Source: an uncultured Enterobacterales bacterium (GTDB lineage Bacteria; Pseudomonadota; Gammaproteobacteria; Enterobacterales; Enterobacteriaceae). Taken from it: DNA of 64,000 nucleotides. The position numbers were made by a program, and so were the translations under genes. The stretch spans positions 1 to 64,000 of the forward strand of contig CAMLBO010000002.1 of the NCBI GenBank assembly GCA_946478305.1, in the 5' to 3' direction. The notes under the pieces are model-generated. The model saw only the letters and a program-made list of their open reading frames with translations, ran no database searches and had not been told where the DNA came from. Positions 11,654-20,606 of the stretch are shown here, one piece after another (positions within the stretch are counted from its first letter, which is position 1; each line of letters opens with the position of its first letter).

Positions 11654-11713
11654 TTAACCGCGCAACATAGCTTCGATAAAGTCTTTCCAGTTACCTAACT
11701 CTTGTTCAACCAT
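11654..11713 (-). CDS. ypfM: YpfM, 19-residue protein
   Basis: A 19-codon gene translated MVEQELGNWKDFIEAMLRG, nearly identical to E. coli YpfM as I remember it (MIERELGNWKDFIEVMLRK). The ATG at 11711-11713 has an excellent AGGGGAG site. It sits between acrD and yffB as in E. coli. The peptide looks like one amphipathic helix; its function is unknown. Conservation of both sequence and place makes it a real gene. Confidence 0.9.
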   Translation of the reverse strand: MVEQELGNWKDFIEAMLRG

Positions 11714-11983
11714 GATACTCCCCTTTAAATTAACGAGCGGGATTATACGGCGAAAATTTAAGCGCACCAATTCTAATTACCGGTATTTTAATCAGGATCA
11801 CAGTTGAAAAACCGGTAATCAGGGGAATCATGACGTTAGCGTTAATCCTAAAAACCCGACGCTTATTGCCCAATTCACCGCGACGCGCTATTTTATTTGG
11901 CTTTAGTGATTAGCCGGTACTCGCGCAGCACTTCGTTAACTGTTCCCGCTTCCATCCGAAAAGAAAGAGTAAGGTCAGTATAC
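11714..11983. other. Intergenic region between ypfM and the TPR gene
   Basis: 270 bases with no gene. It contains a spaced inverted repeat, ATTACCGGT at 11776-11784 and ACCGGTAAT at 11811-11819, 26 bases apart, which could be an operator or an RNA hairpin. The 253 bases between the acrD terminator and ypfM (11401-11653) show nothing recognisable. Confidence 0.45.
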
Positions 11984-12457
11984 ATGCTACAGACAATTGA
12001 GAAACTGAGCCGTCAGGGCCGTTATGAAGATGCGCTGCAAAGCGCGCTGAGTATGTTGTCTTCGAAAACGCAACATCCGCAACTGCTTTATAAAGTGGCT
12101 TCCCTGTATGATGTTCTGGGACTTGAGCAACAGGCTATTCCTTTCTATCTGGCAGCGATACAGCACCATCTCGGCGGCCAGGACTTACGCGATGCTTATT
12201 TAGGGTTAGGCAGTACGTACCGCGCGCTGGGACGTTATCAGGAGTCCCTGGAAACCTTCGATGAAGGATTGCGCCGGTTCCCTGATGCCAACGATATCCG
12301 AATGTTCCGCGCCATGACGCTCTATAATTTGGGCCATGCCAAACAGGCAGTATCGCAATTATTAATACTGATGACGGAAAATACTTCGTCGCAGGAAATA
12401 AGCCGCTATCAAAAAGTCATTGCCCATTATTGTGATGACCTCGATCGCATTGAATAA
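11984..12457 (+). CDS. Tetratricopeptide-repeat protein (TPR_5-like)
   Basis: 157 residues starting MLQTIEKLSRQGRYEDALQ. TPR helical pairs are visible: LYKVASLYDVLGLEQQAIPF, then AYLGLGSTYRALGRYQESLE with FDEGLRRFPD, then FRAMTLYNLGHAKQAV. The pattern fits the short TPR_5 (PF12688) group. The ATG at 11984 is chosen over an upstream in-frame start because AAGG is correctly spaced and the extension is not TPR-like. No signal peptide, so a cytoplasmic adaptor is inferred. It is absent from the matching E. coli interval, and its partner is unknown. Confidence 0.8.
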   Translation: MLQTIEKLSRQGRYEDALQSALSMLSSKTQHPQLLYKVASLYDVLGLEQQAIPFYLAAIQHHLGGQDLRDAYLGLGSTYRALGRYQESLETFDEGLRRFPDANDIRMFRAMTLYNLGHAKQAVSQLLILMTENTSSQEISRYQKVIAHYCDDLDRIE

Positions 12458-12864
12458 ATGCGGAGATTGACCTCTTCGTTATAATGATAATCCCCCTGAT
12501 AATTCAACGCTTACCTGAGCGAATTGATTAACAAAACTTCACAGTGATGAATTTAAATAATACCCCTGCTTATTTCCTGACGAAACGTTGAGCGCACCGC
12601 GCGGCGCCAATGAATTGATTCAACAATAAATTAACCGTTTTAACCATTTCATGTAACCTGGCCGCACAATTTTCCAATGGAATCTGCCAGGTAATCAAAG
12701 CTGCAGAAGAATCATCGGATAAGAAAAATGCGCAATAAATCCGGACCGGGGCTTTAAGCCCCCTTCCTGTCTGGATCCCGTCTCGATTTTCCCGCATTAT
12801 TGTTAATAACTTTGGGCAGTCATACTGGCCCGGCTTCACATCTTGATCACAGGTAACGTTTTCC
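12458..12864. other. Intergenic region upstream of yffB
   Basis: 407 bases, AT-rich at the left. It contains a 7-base-arm hairpin GGGGCTT/AAGCCCC at 12748-12762 without a T-run. I see no gene. Confidence 0.45.
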
Positions 12865-13248
12865 ATGGCAGAGACATCCTCAGCGGTTCCTTTCATCCTT
12901 TATGGCATTAAAAACTGCGACACCGTTAAAAAAGCCCGCCGCTGGCTGGACGAGAACGGTACCGGTTATCGTTTCCATGACTATCGGGCAGAGGGTCTTG
13001 ATGACGCGCTCCTGCAGCAACTTATCGACAAACAGGGCTGGGAGGCGATGTTGAACACCAAAGGCACCACCTGGCGCAAGCTGGATGAGGCAACGCGTGC
13101 TGCCTGTGACAATCAGAGCGCGGCAAAAGCCCTGATGCTGGAACATCCCGCCATCATTAAACGCCCTTTGTTACTCGCCGCCAGCGGCCAGTCCCTGTTG
13201 GGTTTCAAGCCTGAGAGCTATCAGCAGTTCCTCGCGGAGGTGAAGTAA
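12865..13248 (+). CDS. yffB: ArsC-family thioredoxin-fold protein YffB
   Basis: 127-residue cytoplasmic protein of the ArsC/Spx thioredoxin-like family; E. coli YffB is the direct counterpart. The single active-site-like cysteine is in [16 protein letters not shown] near residue 18, and the C-terminal AIIKRPLL motif is the cis-proline segment of the fold. The first ten residues are extra compared with the E. coli form. Its stop is one base before the dapE start, so the two are translationally linked. A thiol reductase role is inferred from the family; the substrate is unknown. Confidence 0.9.
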   Translation: MAETSSAVPFILYGIKNCDTVKKARRWLDENGTGYRFHDYRAEGLDDALLQQLIDKQGWEAMLNTKGTTWRKLDEATRAACDNQSAAKALMLEHPAIIKRPLLLAASGQSLLGFKPESYQQFLAEVK

Positions 13249-13249
13249 C

Positions 13250-14377
13250 ATGAGTTGCCCGGTTCTCGATTTAGCTCAACAACTGATCCGACGCCCTTCT
13301 CTCAGCCCGGACGACGCAGGCTGTCAGGAGATCATGGCTGCCCGACTCAAAGCTATCGGTTTTCACATCGAAGCCATGAATTTTGGCGATACCCTGAATT
13401 TTTGGGCTACCCGTGGCGAAGGCAAAACGCTTGCCTTTGCCGGGCATACCGACGTGGTCCCAACCGGCGACCCTAAACTGTGGGTCACCGGCCCGTTCGA
13501 ACCGGCACTGCGCGATGGCATGTTATATGGCCGCGGGGCTGCAGATATGAAAGGTTCACTGGCAGCTATGGTGGTCGCCGCCGAGCGCTTCGTCGCCAGC
13601 AATCCAAATCATAAAGGGCGCCTCGCCTTTCTCATTACCTCGGATGAAGAAGCCAGCGCGGTCAACGGCACGGTGAAAGTGGTCAATGCCCTGATGGAAC
13701 GCCGCGAACGGCTCGACTTCTGCCTGGTCGGCGAACCGTCCAGCACCACTCGCGTCGGCGATATCGTCAAGAATGGTCGTCGTGGCTCCATGACCGCCAA
13801 TCTTCACGTTCACGGCGTGCAGGGCCACGTAGCCTACCCGCATCTGGCGGACAACCCGGTACACCGCGCGATGCCCGCTCTGAATGAGCTGGTAGCCACC
13901 GAGTGGGATCGCGGTAATGAATTCTTCCCGCCCACCAGCATGCAGATTGCCAATATCAATGCCGGTACCGGCAGCAATAATGTGATTCCGGGCGAGCTGT
14001 ACGTGCAGTTCAATTTCCGCTTCAGCACCGAGCTGACCGACTCCCTGATCAAACAGCGCGTGGCAGAGCTGCTTGACCGCCATAATTTGCAATACACCCT
14101 GAACTGGGTGGTTTCCGGCCAGCCGTTCCTCACGTCGCGTGGTGAACTGGTGGATGCAGTGGTTAATGCGGTGCGCCATTACAGTGAAATCACGCCCGAA
14201 CTGCAAACCACTGGCGGCACCTCAGACGGACGTTTTATCGCCCTGATGGGCGCGCAGGTGGTTGAATTGGGGCCAGTCAATGCCACTATTCATAAAATCA
14301 ACGAATGCGTACATGCTGCTGACCTACAACTGCTCAGCCGCATGTATCAGCGCATTATGGAGCAATTGGTCGCATGA
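13250..14377 (+). CDS. dapE: Succinyl-diaminopimelate desuccinylase
   Basis: Di-zinc M20-family hydrolase that removes succinate from N-succinyl-LL-2,6-diaminopimelate in the lysine and peptidoglycan precursor pathway. 375 residues, as usual. Metal and catalytic segments are present: [11 protein letters not shown] (metal His and Asp), [14 protein letters not shown] (bridging Asp), TSDEEASA (catalytic Glu pair) and a C-terminal INECVHAAD (metal His). It follows yffB by one base and overlaps the next gene by ATGA, placing it inside a yffB-dapE-carboxypeptidase-ypfN unit. Confidence 0.95.
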   Translation: MSCPVLDLAQQLIRRPSLSPDDAGCQEIMAARLKAIGFHIEAMNFGDTLNFWATRGEGKTLAFAGHTDVVPTGDPKLWVTGPFEPALRDGMLYGRGAADMKGSLAAMVVAAERFVASNPNHKGRLAFLITSDEEASAVNGTVKVVNALMERRERLDFCLVGEPSSTTRVGDIVKNGRRGSMTANLHVHGVQGHVAYPHLADNPVHRAMPALNELVATEWDRGNEFFPPTSMQIANINAGTGSNNVIPGELYVQFNFRFSTELTDSLIKQRVAELLDRHNLQYTLNWVVSGQPFLTSRGELVDAVVNAVRHYSEITPELQTTGGTSDGRFIALMGAQVVELGPVNATIHKINECVHAADLQLLSRMYQRIMEQLVA

Positions 14378-15042
14378 TAGACAACGCGATGCTGACTGGC
14401 CGTTCAGCGACACATCTGGTGCTGCTGGGTGAGGGCCCCCACCGTTTACACCCTTCCGCCGCCGAGGCGTTTAGCCGTATGCAAGCGGCAGCACGTATAG
14501 CCGGATTTGATCTGCAACCAGCAAGCACATTTCGTGATTTTGAGCGGCAACGGGCCATCTGGAATGGCAAATTTCGCGGTGAACGGCCAGTATTAGATAA
14601 GCGGAGTCAACCGGTTGAGGTCAGCTCGCTGACGGATGCACAACGCTGCGAACTGATCCTGCGCTGGTCCGCCCTGCCAGGTGCCAGCCGCCATCACTGG
14701 GGCAGCGATCTGGATGCTTATGATCCGACGTTATTACCGGCGGGCAGTAAATTGCAGCTGGAGCCCTGGGAATATGAAACCGGCGGTTATTTCGCTGCGC
14801 TGAATCAGTGGCTTACGTCTAATATGAATGAATTCGGTTTTTACCGGCCTTTTGCCGTGGATCGTGGCGGCGTAGCCGTCGAACCCTGGCATCTGAGTTA
14901 TCGTCCTCTGGCCGAGTTGTGCGAAGCACAGCTCACTCCAGAGGTTCTTATCAACGCTTGGCTTGGACAGGACGTTGCAGGTGCAGACTGGGTGACAGCC
15001 CATCTGGCAACGATCTTCCCGCGTTTTATCGCCATTAATTAA
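14374..15042 (+). CDS. M15/VanY-family D-alanyl-D-alanine carboxypeptidase-like protein
   Basis: 222 residues, overlapping dapE by 4 bases. The zinc site of the VanY family is clear: [13 protein letters not shown] (family S-x-H-x6-D) and EPWHLSY (E-x-x-H), near residues 108-120 and 170-176. Such enzymes trim the terminal D-alanine from peptidoglycan peptides. There is no obvious signal peptide at the chosen ATG, so whether it acts on cytoplasmic precursors or is exported another way is open. It is missing from the equivalent E. coli locus; coupling to dapE suggests a link to cell-wall precursor metabolism. Confidence 0.85.
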   Translation: MIDNAMLTGRSATHLVLLGEGPHRLHPSAAEAFSRMQAAARIAGFDLQPASTFRDFERQRAIWNGKFRGERPVLDKRSQPVEVSSLTDAQRCELILRWSALPGASRHHWGSDLDAYDPTLLPAGSKLQLEPWEYETGGYFAALNQWLTSNMNEFGFYRPFAVDRGGVAVEPWHLSYRPLAELCEAQLTPEVLINAWLGQDVAGADWVTAHLATIFPRFIAIN

Positions 15043-15052
15043 GGAGTGAGCC

Positions 15053-15238
15053 ATGGAGTGGATTAAAGATTACTGGTGGATCATTTTGATCGTACTGGCT
15101 GGGATCATCATCAGCGGCGTTAAAGAGCTGAACCGTGTTGATGTTAAAAAGTATCTGAATGACAAACCTGAAGTTCCGCCGCATCGCGATAATAATGCCG
15201 AGTGGGATAACGACGACGACTGGCCGAAGAAGAAGTAA
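15053..15238 (+). CDS. ypfN: UPF0370 membrane protein YpfN
   Basis: 61 residues with one N-terminal membrane helix ([17 protein letters not shown]) and an acidic cytoplasmic tail with EVPPHRDNN and [12 protein letters not shown], the UPF0370 signature also seen in E. coli YpfN. It starts 10 bases after the carboxypeptidase gene with AAGGAG upstream. The function is unknown. Confidence 0.92.
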   Translation: MEWIKDYWWIILIVLAGIIISGVKELNRVDVKKYLNDKPEVPPHRDNNAEWDNDDDWPKKK

Positions 15239-15247
15239 TCTGTCAGC

Positions 15248-15283
15248 CACAAAAAAGCAGCCCCAGGGCTGCTTTTTTGTGGG
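15248..15283. terminator. Bidirectional terminator between ypfN and ypfH
   Basis: CCACAAAAAAGCAGCCC pairs with GGGCTGCTTTTTTGTGG. The A and T tracts lie within the stem, so it can work in both directions for the convergent genes. Confidence 0.88.
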
Positions 15284-15318
15284 CTCTGATTCACAAGCGC
15301 TTCGTCACTAACGCCTGT

Positions 15319-15945
15319 TCACCCGCGCGAATAGGCCAACGCAGTATTAATCATCTGCGGATCCAGCCCGTGCGCCACACCCGGTTGCAGATCCAGCGTG
15401 CACGTATTGCCGAGTGACGACAGACGTTCGGCCGCGCTTTTAGACTGGAACGGGTTAATCACCGGATCCTGCTCACCGTGAATAAAGTGAACAACGGTTC
15501 CGGCATCAATTGGGGTTTCCGGCAGATTACCGAAGCGTCCGCTAAACGCCACAATTCGGCCCGCCAGGCCAGCTTCAACCTTGGTCGATTCCAGCGCCAT
15601 AATGGTTCCCTGAGAAAAACCGACCAGCACCGTATTCTGCGGGGGCACTCCGCTGTGTTGCTGCCATTCCCGGACCGTGCGGATAAATAACGGCATGGCG
15701 GCATCAATGCGCGACTGACGGTTTTTCTCCGTCACGCCCTGCACCGAGAACCATTGGAAGCCACGACCAAAATCGCAGATATCCGGGCTACCGATACTCA
15801 CCACCAGCGCCTGAGGAAAGGCAGCTGCGAAATATTTCCCGATTTCCCCCATCGATATCGGATTATCCCCCACGCCGTGGAACAACAGGATCAGCTTTTT
15901 TGCCGAGCCTTGTGGCCGCTGGACGATGATATTTTCTATGGCCAT
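15319..15945 (-). CDS. ypfH: Alpha/beta-hydrolase (carboxylesterase) YpfH
   Basis: 208-residue serine esterase of the phospholipase/carboxylesterase family. The oxyanion segment LLFHGVGDNP, nucleophile elbow VGFSQGTIM, acid-region HGEQDPVINP and terminal His in PGVAHGLDP are visible. The ATG at 15943-15945 (MAIENIIVQ) has AGGAAA upstream and matches the family N-terminus better than the longer frame. It is convergent with ypfN and downstream of tmcA on the same strand, with 111 bases between. Confidence 0.9.
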   Translation of the reverse strand: MAIENIIVQRPQGSAKKLILLFHGVGDNPISMGEIGKYFAAAFPQALVVSIGSPDICDFGRGFQWFSVQGVTEKNRQSRIDAAMPLFIRTVREWQQHSGVPPQNTVLVGFSQGTIMALESTKVEAGLAGRIVAFSGRFGNLPETPIDAGTVVHFIHGEQDPVINPFQSKSAAERLSSLGNTCTLDLQPGVAHGLDPQMINTALAYSRG

Positions 15946-16056
15946 GATTTTTCCTGATCCCTTTAATGCATGATGCCCAATTTGGCGCTGTTCTCCTGCC
16001 ACTATACCGCGCAGAAATACAGGGTAAACCGGGTTTTATTGAATGACTCGTTCCAT

Positions 16057-18108
16057 TTATTCCAATGAAACAACGCGCGGCAAGGTGAAGTGCTGCCAGT
16101 GCTGGCAGAGAGAAGCATCGAGAGTTGACAGGGCCAGTGCAGTTTCGCCGCGCCAGCGGTTCAGTAAAGCTTTGCGTCCACTCAGTTGTAAATTCTCAGC
16201 ACATTGGGCTGCACTCTGCCCCTGCTGAAGATGGCCGCGCAGCGCCTCCAGCGGTAATTCACTGTGCAATAGCAGACGTTGCAACGCCGCATAACTGCTT
16301 TCAAGCGCCCGGTGCGCAAAGGCAAAACCGGCCAGTTCCTGCCAGTCAGCATGGGTCAATGCGGCATCTTGACTCACCGGAAAAGGTAAATCCAGGGGGA
16401 TAAGGCATTGCAGCCAGAACCAGTCACGCGCCAACTGCTGCGCCGCAGAGTCACTCATCATATGTCCCGCATCGCTTAGCGGCAGTACGGCCATCGCGGC
16501 GTAACAACCGCTACTGGCTTCACGCTGAGTGCCAATGCGCACCAGCCGGTAATCGGCCTGCCACCACAACGCAGCCAGTTCAGGGGTATAACCGAAACTC
16601 ACCGACAGAAAATCCAGCCCCTGCGTCACCGCCAACCGTGCCTGCTGCGCCAGTAATGCCAGCGCAATACCCCGGCGGCGTATATCAGGCTGAACGGCAA
16701 TGCGGCTGACGCGGCGTGAGCGTAGTACCGGCGCGCTAGCCTGCCCGGCATGAGCCGCCAGGGATTGCGCCACCAGATTGCCACGCGGACGGCGCCTTCC
16801 GGCCCAGACTTCGTGAGCCAGCCCGTCGCTTAACCCACCTTCATCCACCAGCCATATGGCACCCAACACATTATCCCGTAACCGGGCTGCAGCAAACATG
16901 TTACCCGGAGCGTCAAGCAGGCGACGTAAATCCATTGGCGACGTACGGTAGTGGGCGCTGGTCAGCAGGCCGTAAAAACCGGCCAGGAGAACAGGCTCTG
17001 CCAGCCACTGTCCGGAGTCTATAAGGCTAAGCTGAAGCTCTTTTTCAGCCTGAGGGATTAAGGCTGGCGGGTCATTGAACAGCAGAAGATGGTCGAGAAA
17101 AGGCTCAAGCGGATCGGCCTCAGACCAGCGGATAGGTGCGTCCAGGCGTAGATCATGCCATTCAGAAAGTGAGGCACAGAACTTGAGGATAAAACCCCGG
17201 CCAGTGCCCTCATAGCCCTGCACTGTGGTGGTCAATAGCACACGGGGGAAGTAGCCGATCAGTGTGGTGAGTAACGCTGCCGGAATGGCGGCCGCTTCGT
17301 CGATCAGCAACCAGTCCGTCCCGGTGACTGTCTGGCCTTCACAATATTCCAGCAACGCATCTGGTGACCAGAACTGCGCTTTCCCCCGACTTTGTTCGCA
17401 AAGCTGCTGCGCCGCCGCTTTGGCTGGTGCCGTCACCCAGCATTTACCCGGCCACTTCTCGACTAACATGCCCGCCAGCGTTGATTTACCGCGACCACGT
17501 GCGGCAGTCAGTACCCAAATACCTTCTCTGGCATTGAGTAAGCGGGACAAAATTTGCTGCTGTTGTGGCGTCGGATGGCCGCCCGGTGACATCCAGTCGG
17601 GGGCTGCCGGTAACGGCTCAAACGCGCAAGGCTGATGCTGGTGCCAGATAATACAGGCTGGATCCTGCTCAAGGCATTGCTGAAATCGACGGATAAAGTT
17701 CGGCGTAGGAATAGGTTTAGGCTGTTCGCTCCAGCGAAGGCTGTCTGCGTCAGGTAACAGCGGCCACTGCTGCCATTGCGGCACCAGCAAAATCAGCCAA
17801 CTGCCAGCGCACAGCGTACCGGCAAAAGCGGCCAGCGCCTCCGCATTCAACCCTAGCCGTGCATCAAATACTCCGTGACGTTTTTCCTGTCCGAGCAGGG
17901 TGTGAACCGCAGAGAAAGTGACGGACTCCGCCCATAGCGGCGCTCTGTCACTTACCCACACCCAATCACCACTCAATCCTTCACTGAACGCTGCCGCCTG
18001 CTCTGCGCACCAGTGCGCTTCACCGCTCATGACCAGCAGACGACGCACGCCCTGTTGCTGTAACTGATGTTGAAGGGCAATTTTTTGTGCCGGATCCGGC
18101 TGCGTCAC
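16057..18108 (-). CDS. tmcA: tRNA(Met) cytidine acetyltransferase TmcA
   Basis: Makes N4-acetylcytidine at the wobble base of elongator tRNA-Met using acetyl-CoA and ATP. 683 residues with a Rossmann-like N-terminal domain, an RNA-helicase module with P-loop LTAARGRGKSTLAG near residue 190 and a DEAD-like box LLIDEAAAIP near 275, a GNAT acetyltransferase domain containing QPDIRRRGIALALLAQQ, and a tRNA-binding tail. The start is GTG at 18106-18108, one base after the stop of the upstream UPF0756 gene, so it probably relies on translational coupling. Confidence 0.93.
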   Translation of the reverse strand: MTQPDPAQKIALQHQLQQQGVRRLLVMSGEAHWCAEQAAAFSEGLSGDWVWVSDRAPLWAESVTFSAVHTLLGQEKRHGVFDARLGLNAEALAAFAGTLCAGSWLILLVPQWQQWPLLPDADSLRWSEQPKPIPTPNFIRRFQQCLEQDPACIIWHQHQPCAFEPLPAAPDWMSPGGHPTPQQQQILSRLLNAREGIWVLTAARGRGKSTLAGMLVEKWPGKCWVTAPAKAAAQQLCEQSRGKAQFWSPDALLEYCEGQTVTGTDWLLIDEAAAIPAALLTTLIGYFPRVLLTTTVQGYEGTGRGFILKFCASLSEWHDLRLDAPIRWSEADPLEPFLDHLLLFNDPPALIPQAEKELQLSLIDSGQWLAEPVLLAGFYGLLTSAHYRTSPMDLRRLLDAPGNMFAAARLRDNVLGAIWLVDEGGLSDGLAHEVWAGRRRPRGNLVAQSLAAHAGQASAPVLRSRRVSRIAVQPDIRRRGIALALLAQQARLAVTQGLDFLSVSFGYTPELAALWWQADYRLVRIGTQREASSGCYAAMAVLPLSDAGHMMSDSAAQQLARDWFWLQCLIPLDLPFPVSQDAALTHADWQELAGFAFAHRALESSYAALQRLLLHSELPLEALRGHLQQGQSAAQCAENLQLSGRKALLNRWRGETALALSTLDASLCQHWQHFTLPRVVSLE

Positions 18109-18109
18109 G

Positions 18110-18562
18110 TCAGGTTTTCCCCACCATCAGGGAGAGCAAACCGGCAGCAATCAGAGGTCCAACCGGTACACCTTTAAACAGCGCCACGCCCAGCACAGTG
18201 CCAACCAGCAGACCGGCGACCAGATGTGGCTGAGAGCCCATCAGGGCTACGCCGCGCCCCCCCAACCACGACACCAGTACGCCAACCACAATCGCCAGAA
18301 TCGATTTCCAATGCATGAAGGAGTGCACCATCGTGCTGGCGCTGATCTTACCGCTGGCAATCGGGGCCATGACGCCAATCGTCAGAATAATAATGCCGAT
18401 AGTCAGCCCATAACGTTCTATCCAGGGGAAAAACTGGTTAAGCGGCGTGATGCGTACGGTGAGAAGGAAAAACATCGCGATGGTAACGGCACTGTTATTA
18501 CTGATGATCCCGAGACCGGCGAACACCAATAATATCAAGAGAGTAGGATCGAGAAAGGCCAT
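18110..18562 (-). CDS. UPF0756 (DUF441) membrane protein, YeaL-like
   Basis: 150 residues with four hydrophobic segments. Conserved family stretches include [35 protein letters not shown] and [21 protein letters not shown], which strongly resemble E. coli YeaL. The ATG at 18560-18562 follows AGGGA. In E. coli the yeaL gene is elsewhere; here it lies directly before tmcA with one base between them. The function of the family is unknown. Confidence 0.88.
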   Translation of the reverse strand: MAFLDPTLLILLVFAGLGIISNNSAVTIAMFFLLTVRITPLNQFFPWIERYGLTIGIIILTIGVMAPIASGKISASTMVHSFMHWKSILAIVVGVLVSWLGGRGVALMGSQPHLVAGLLVGTVLGVALFKGVPVGPLIAAGLLSLMVGKT

Positions 18563-18593
18563 GGCTATCCCTGCGCTTCAATAAAGTAAGAAA

Positions 18594-18615
18594 AGAGAGG
18601 CCCGCAGGCCTCTCA
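18594..18615 (-). terminator. ypfJ terminator
   Basis: GAGAGGCC/GGCCTCTC stem with a 4-base loop, followed on the minus strand by TTTTC, between ypfJ and the UPF0756 gene. Confidence 0.75.
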
Positions 18616-18685
18616 GGATCGAACGATGATTATTGAACAGTTTCCTCAGACAGACCAGAGGTGAATGGCCTGAACTGACAGCGAA

Positions 18686-19570
18686 TTAGCGGCTGGCAAA
18701 GGTATTGCACTGGTTAGGATCCCCACTATCGAAGCCGCGTTTGAACCAGGTATAGCGCTGCTGCGAGGTGCCGTGAGTGAAGCTGTCTGGTACCACGCGC
18801 CCCTGACCACGCTGTTGCAGGCGGTCATCGCCAATGGCCTGCGCCGCGTCGAGCGCTTCTTTCAGGTCCCCCTCTTCCAGCATATTTTGCTGTTGCTGAC
18901 TATGTCCCCACACTCCGGCGAAGCAGTCAGCCTGTAACTCCATCTTCACCGACAGTTGGTTGATGGCGGTTTGCGAAGCGCCCTGCTGCATCTGCCGCAC
19001 TTTAGTATCAATGCCCATCAGATGCTGCACATGATGTCCAACCTCGTGCGCAATAACGTAGGCCTGCGCAAAGTCGCCGCCAGCACCAAGCTTGTCTTTC
19101 AGCTCCTGATAGAAGGAGAGATCGATATACACCGTGGTATCTGCCGGGCAGTAAAATGGCCCCATGACAGATTGACCGGTACCACACCCGGTACGGGTCG
19201 AGCCACGGTACATCACCAGTTTGGGGTCAACGTAAGTTTGTCCCTGACGCCGGAAGATTTCTTTCCAGGTATCTTCCGTCGAGGCGAGCACTACCGAGGT
19301 GAATTTGGCCTGCTCATCATCTTTCGGGCTTATCGACTGAGCGCGCGTCTGCGCCTGCTGCGTACCGCCTGACTGACCACCGTCAATCAGCGGTGTGAGA
19401 TCGACCCCATAGTAACCGGCCACCAGCACCACGATGATGATGACAATGCCACTTTTGCCACGAATGGGCAGGCGCATTCCGCCACCGCCAAAATTGCCCG
19501 GCCCGCTTCCCGAACTTTGCCCACGTCTGTCTTCTACATTGTCGCTTTCACGACGCCCTTGCCAACGCAT
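18686..19570 (-). CDS. ypfJ: Neutral zinc metallopeptidase YpfJ
   Basis: 294 residues. An N-terminal glycine- and charge-rich cytoplasmic part ([17 protein letters not shown]) precedes one membrane helix ([16 protein letters not shown]), then a peptidase domain with the zinc motif [10 protein letters not shown]. Paired cysteines [14 protein letters not shown] and the terminal QCNTFASR fit the YpfJ family. The catalytic domain should face the periplasm. The substrate is unknown. It sits after purC on the same strand but is separated from it by a terminator. Confidence 0.9.
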   Translation of the reverse strand: MRWQGRRESDNVEDRRGQSSGSGPGNFGGGGMRLPIRGKSGIVIIIVVLVAGYYGVDLTPLIDGGQSGGTQQAQTRAQSISPKDDEQAKFTSVVLASTEDTWKEIFRRQGQTYVDPKLVMYRGSTRTGCGTGQSVMGPFYCPADTTVYIDLSFYQELKDKLGAGGDFAQAYVIAHEVGHHVQHLMGIDTKVRQMQQGASQTAINQLSVKMELQADCFAGVWGHSQQQQNMLEEGDLKEALDAAQAIGDDRLQQRGQGRVVPDSFTHGTSQQRYTWFKRGFDSGDPNQCNTFASR

Positions 19571-19697
19571 AGGTTTATCTCCCTGCTTTTTTCTTAAGAC
19601 TAGATAATGAGTTCAGTAAATACCATCGACCCAATGCGGCAATTTTAGAGCAGATAAGCATAAAGAGAATAAATTCAGCAGAATAAATAGCGGGAAA

Positions 19698-19731
19698 TAA
19701 AAAACGGACGGTCAAATGACCCTCCGTTTTA
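19698..19731 (-). terminator. purC terminator
   Basis: AAAACGGA-C-GGTCA pairs with TGACC-C-TCCGTTTT around AAT; minus-strand reading ends in a T-run, 66 bases after the purC stop. Confidence 0.85.
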
Positions 19732-19796
19732 CTGACAAAGAGGCTTTTAAAGCCGCGTAAACGATTGCGTAGTCAATCTAAAAAAAACGTGACCGA

Positions 19797-20510
19797 TCAG
19801 TCCAGTTTTACACCAATACGGTGCGCGACTTCTTCGTAGGCTTCGATCAGGCCACCCAGACTCTGACGGTAGCGGTCTTTGTCCATTTTGTTGAGGGTTT
19901 TCTTGTCCCACAGACGGCTGCCATCCGGGGAAAACTCATCGCCCAGTACCACTTCACCGTTGAACAGACCGAATTCCAGCTTGAAGTCGACCAGGATTAA
20001 GCCCGCATCATCAAACAGTTTGCTCAGCACGTCATTGGCTTTATAGCTCAGCTCTTTCATACGTGCCAGATGCTCTTCGTTAACCCAACCGAAGGTTTTG
20101 CAGTAAGACTCGTTGATCATCGGGTCATGCATTGCATCATTTTTCAGGAAAAGATCGAACAGCGGCGGATTGAGTTCCAGACCCTCTTCAATGCCCAGAC
20201 GTTTTACCAGCGAACCTGCAGCACGGTTACGGATCACGCATTCAACCGGGACCATATCCAATTTTTTCACCAGCACTTCGGTGTCAGACAGCAGACGTTC
20301 CATTTGCGTTGGAATACCGGCTTCTTCCAGCTTAGTCATGATGAAGTGGTTAAACTTGTTGTTAACCATGCCCTTACGGTCGAACTGCTCAATGCGCTGA
20401 CCATCCAGTGCTGACGTATCATTGCGGAACTCCAACACCAGCAGGTCTGGGTTTTCAGTCGTGAAGACGGTTTTCGCCTTTCCGCGATACAACTCAGCTA
20501 ACTTTTGCAT
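19797..20510 (-). CDS. purC: Phosphoribosylaminoimidazole-succinocarboxamide synthase
   Basis: SAICAR synthetase, joining CAIR and aspartate with ATP in purine synthesis. 237 residues, as in E. coli. Family blocks: [16 protein letters not shown] at the N-terminus, [18 protein letters not shown], and [20 protein letters not shown] followed by [16 protein letters not shown] precedes the ATG at 20508-20510. A terminator separates it from bamC upstream. E. coli purC is PurR-controlled, but I do not see a good PurR box in the 96-base upstream gap. Confidence 0.95.
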   Translation of the reverse strand: MQKLAELYRGKAKTVFTTENPDLLVLEFRNDTSALDGQRIEQFDRKGMVNNKFNHFIMTKLEEAGIPTQMERLLSDTEVLVKKLDMVPVECVIRNRAAGSLVKRLGIEEGLELNPPLFDLFLKNDAMHDPMINESYCKTFGWVNEEHLARMKELSYKANDVLSKLFDDAGLILVDFKLEFGLFNGEVVLGDEFSPDGSRLWDKKTLNKMDKDRYRQSLGGLIEAYEEVAHRIGVKLD

Positions 20511-20573
20511 CTTAAGTTACTCCAATATGTAGTGGTAAAACTTGCAACATCGTTCGATAAAACAAAAGGATGT

Positions 20574-20597
20574 AAAAAGGGGCCGAAGCCCCTTTCT
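20574..20597 (-). terminator. dapA-bamC terminator
   Basis: AAGGGGC/GCCCCTT stem with tetraloop; on the minus strand it is followed by TTTTTACA, between bamC and purC. Confidence 0.85.
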
Positions 20598-20606
20598 GAT
20601 AACGTC

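Noticed and set aside
13556-14206. 216-codon minus-strand frame opposite dapE
   Set aside because: Antisense shadow of dapE.
20511-20606. Possible PurR box before purC (GCAACATCGTTCG)
   Set aside because: Spacing and central CG do not fit the PurR palindrome.
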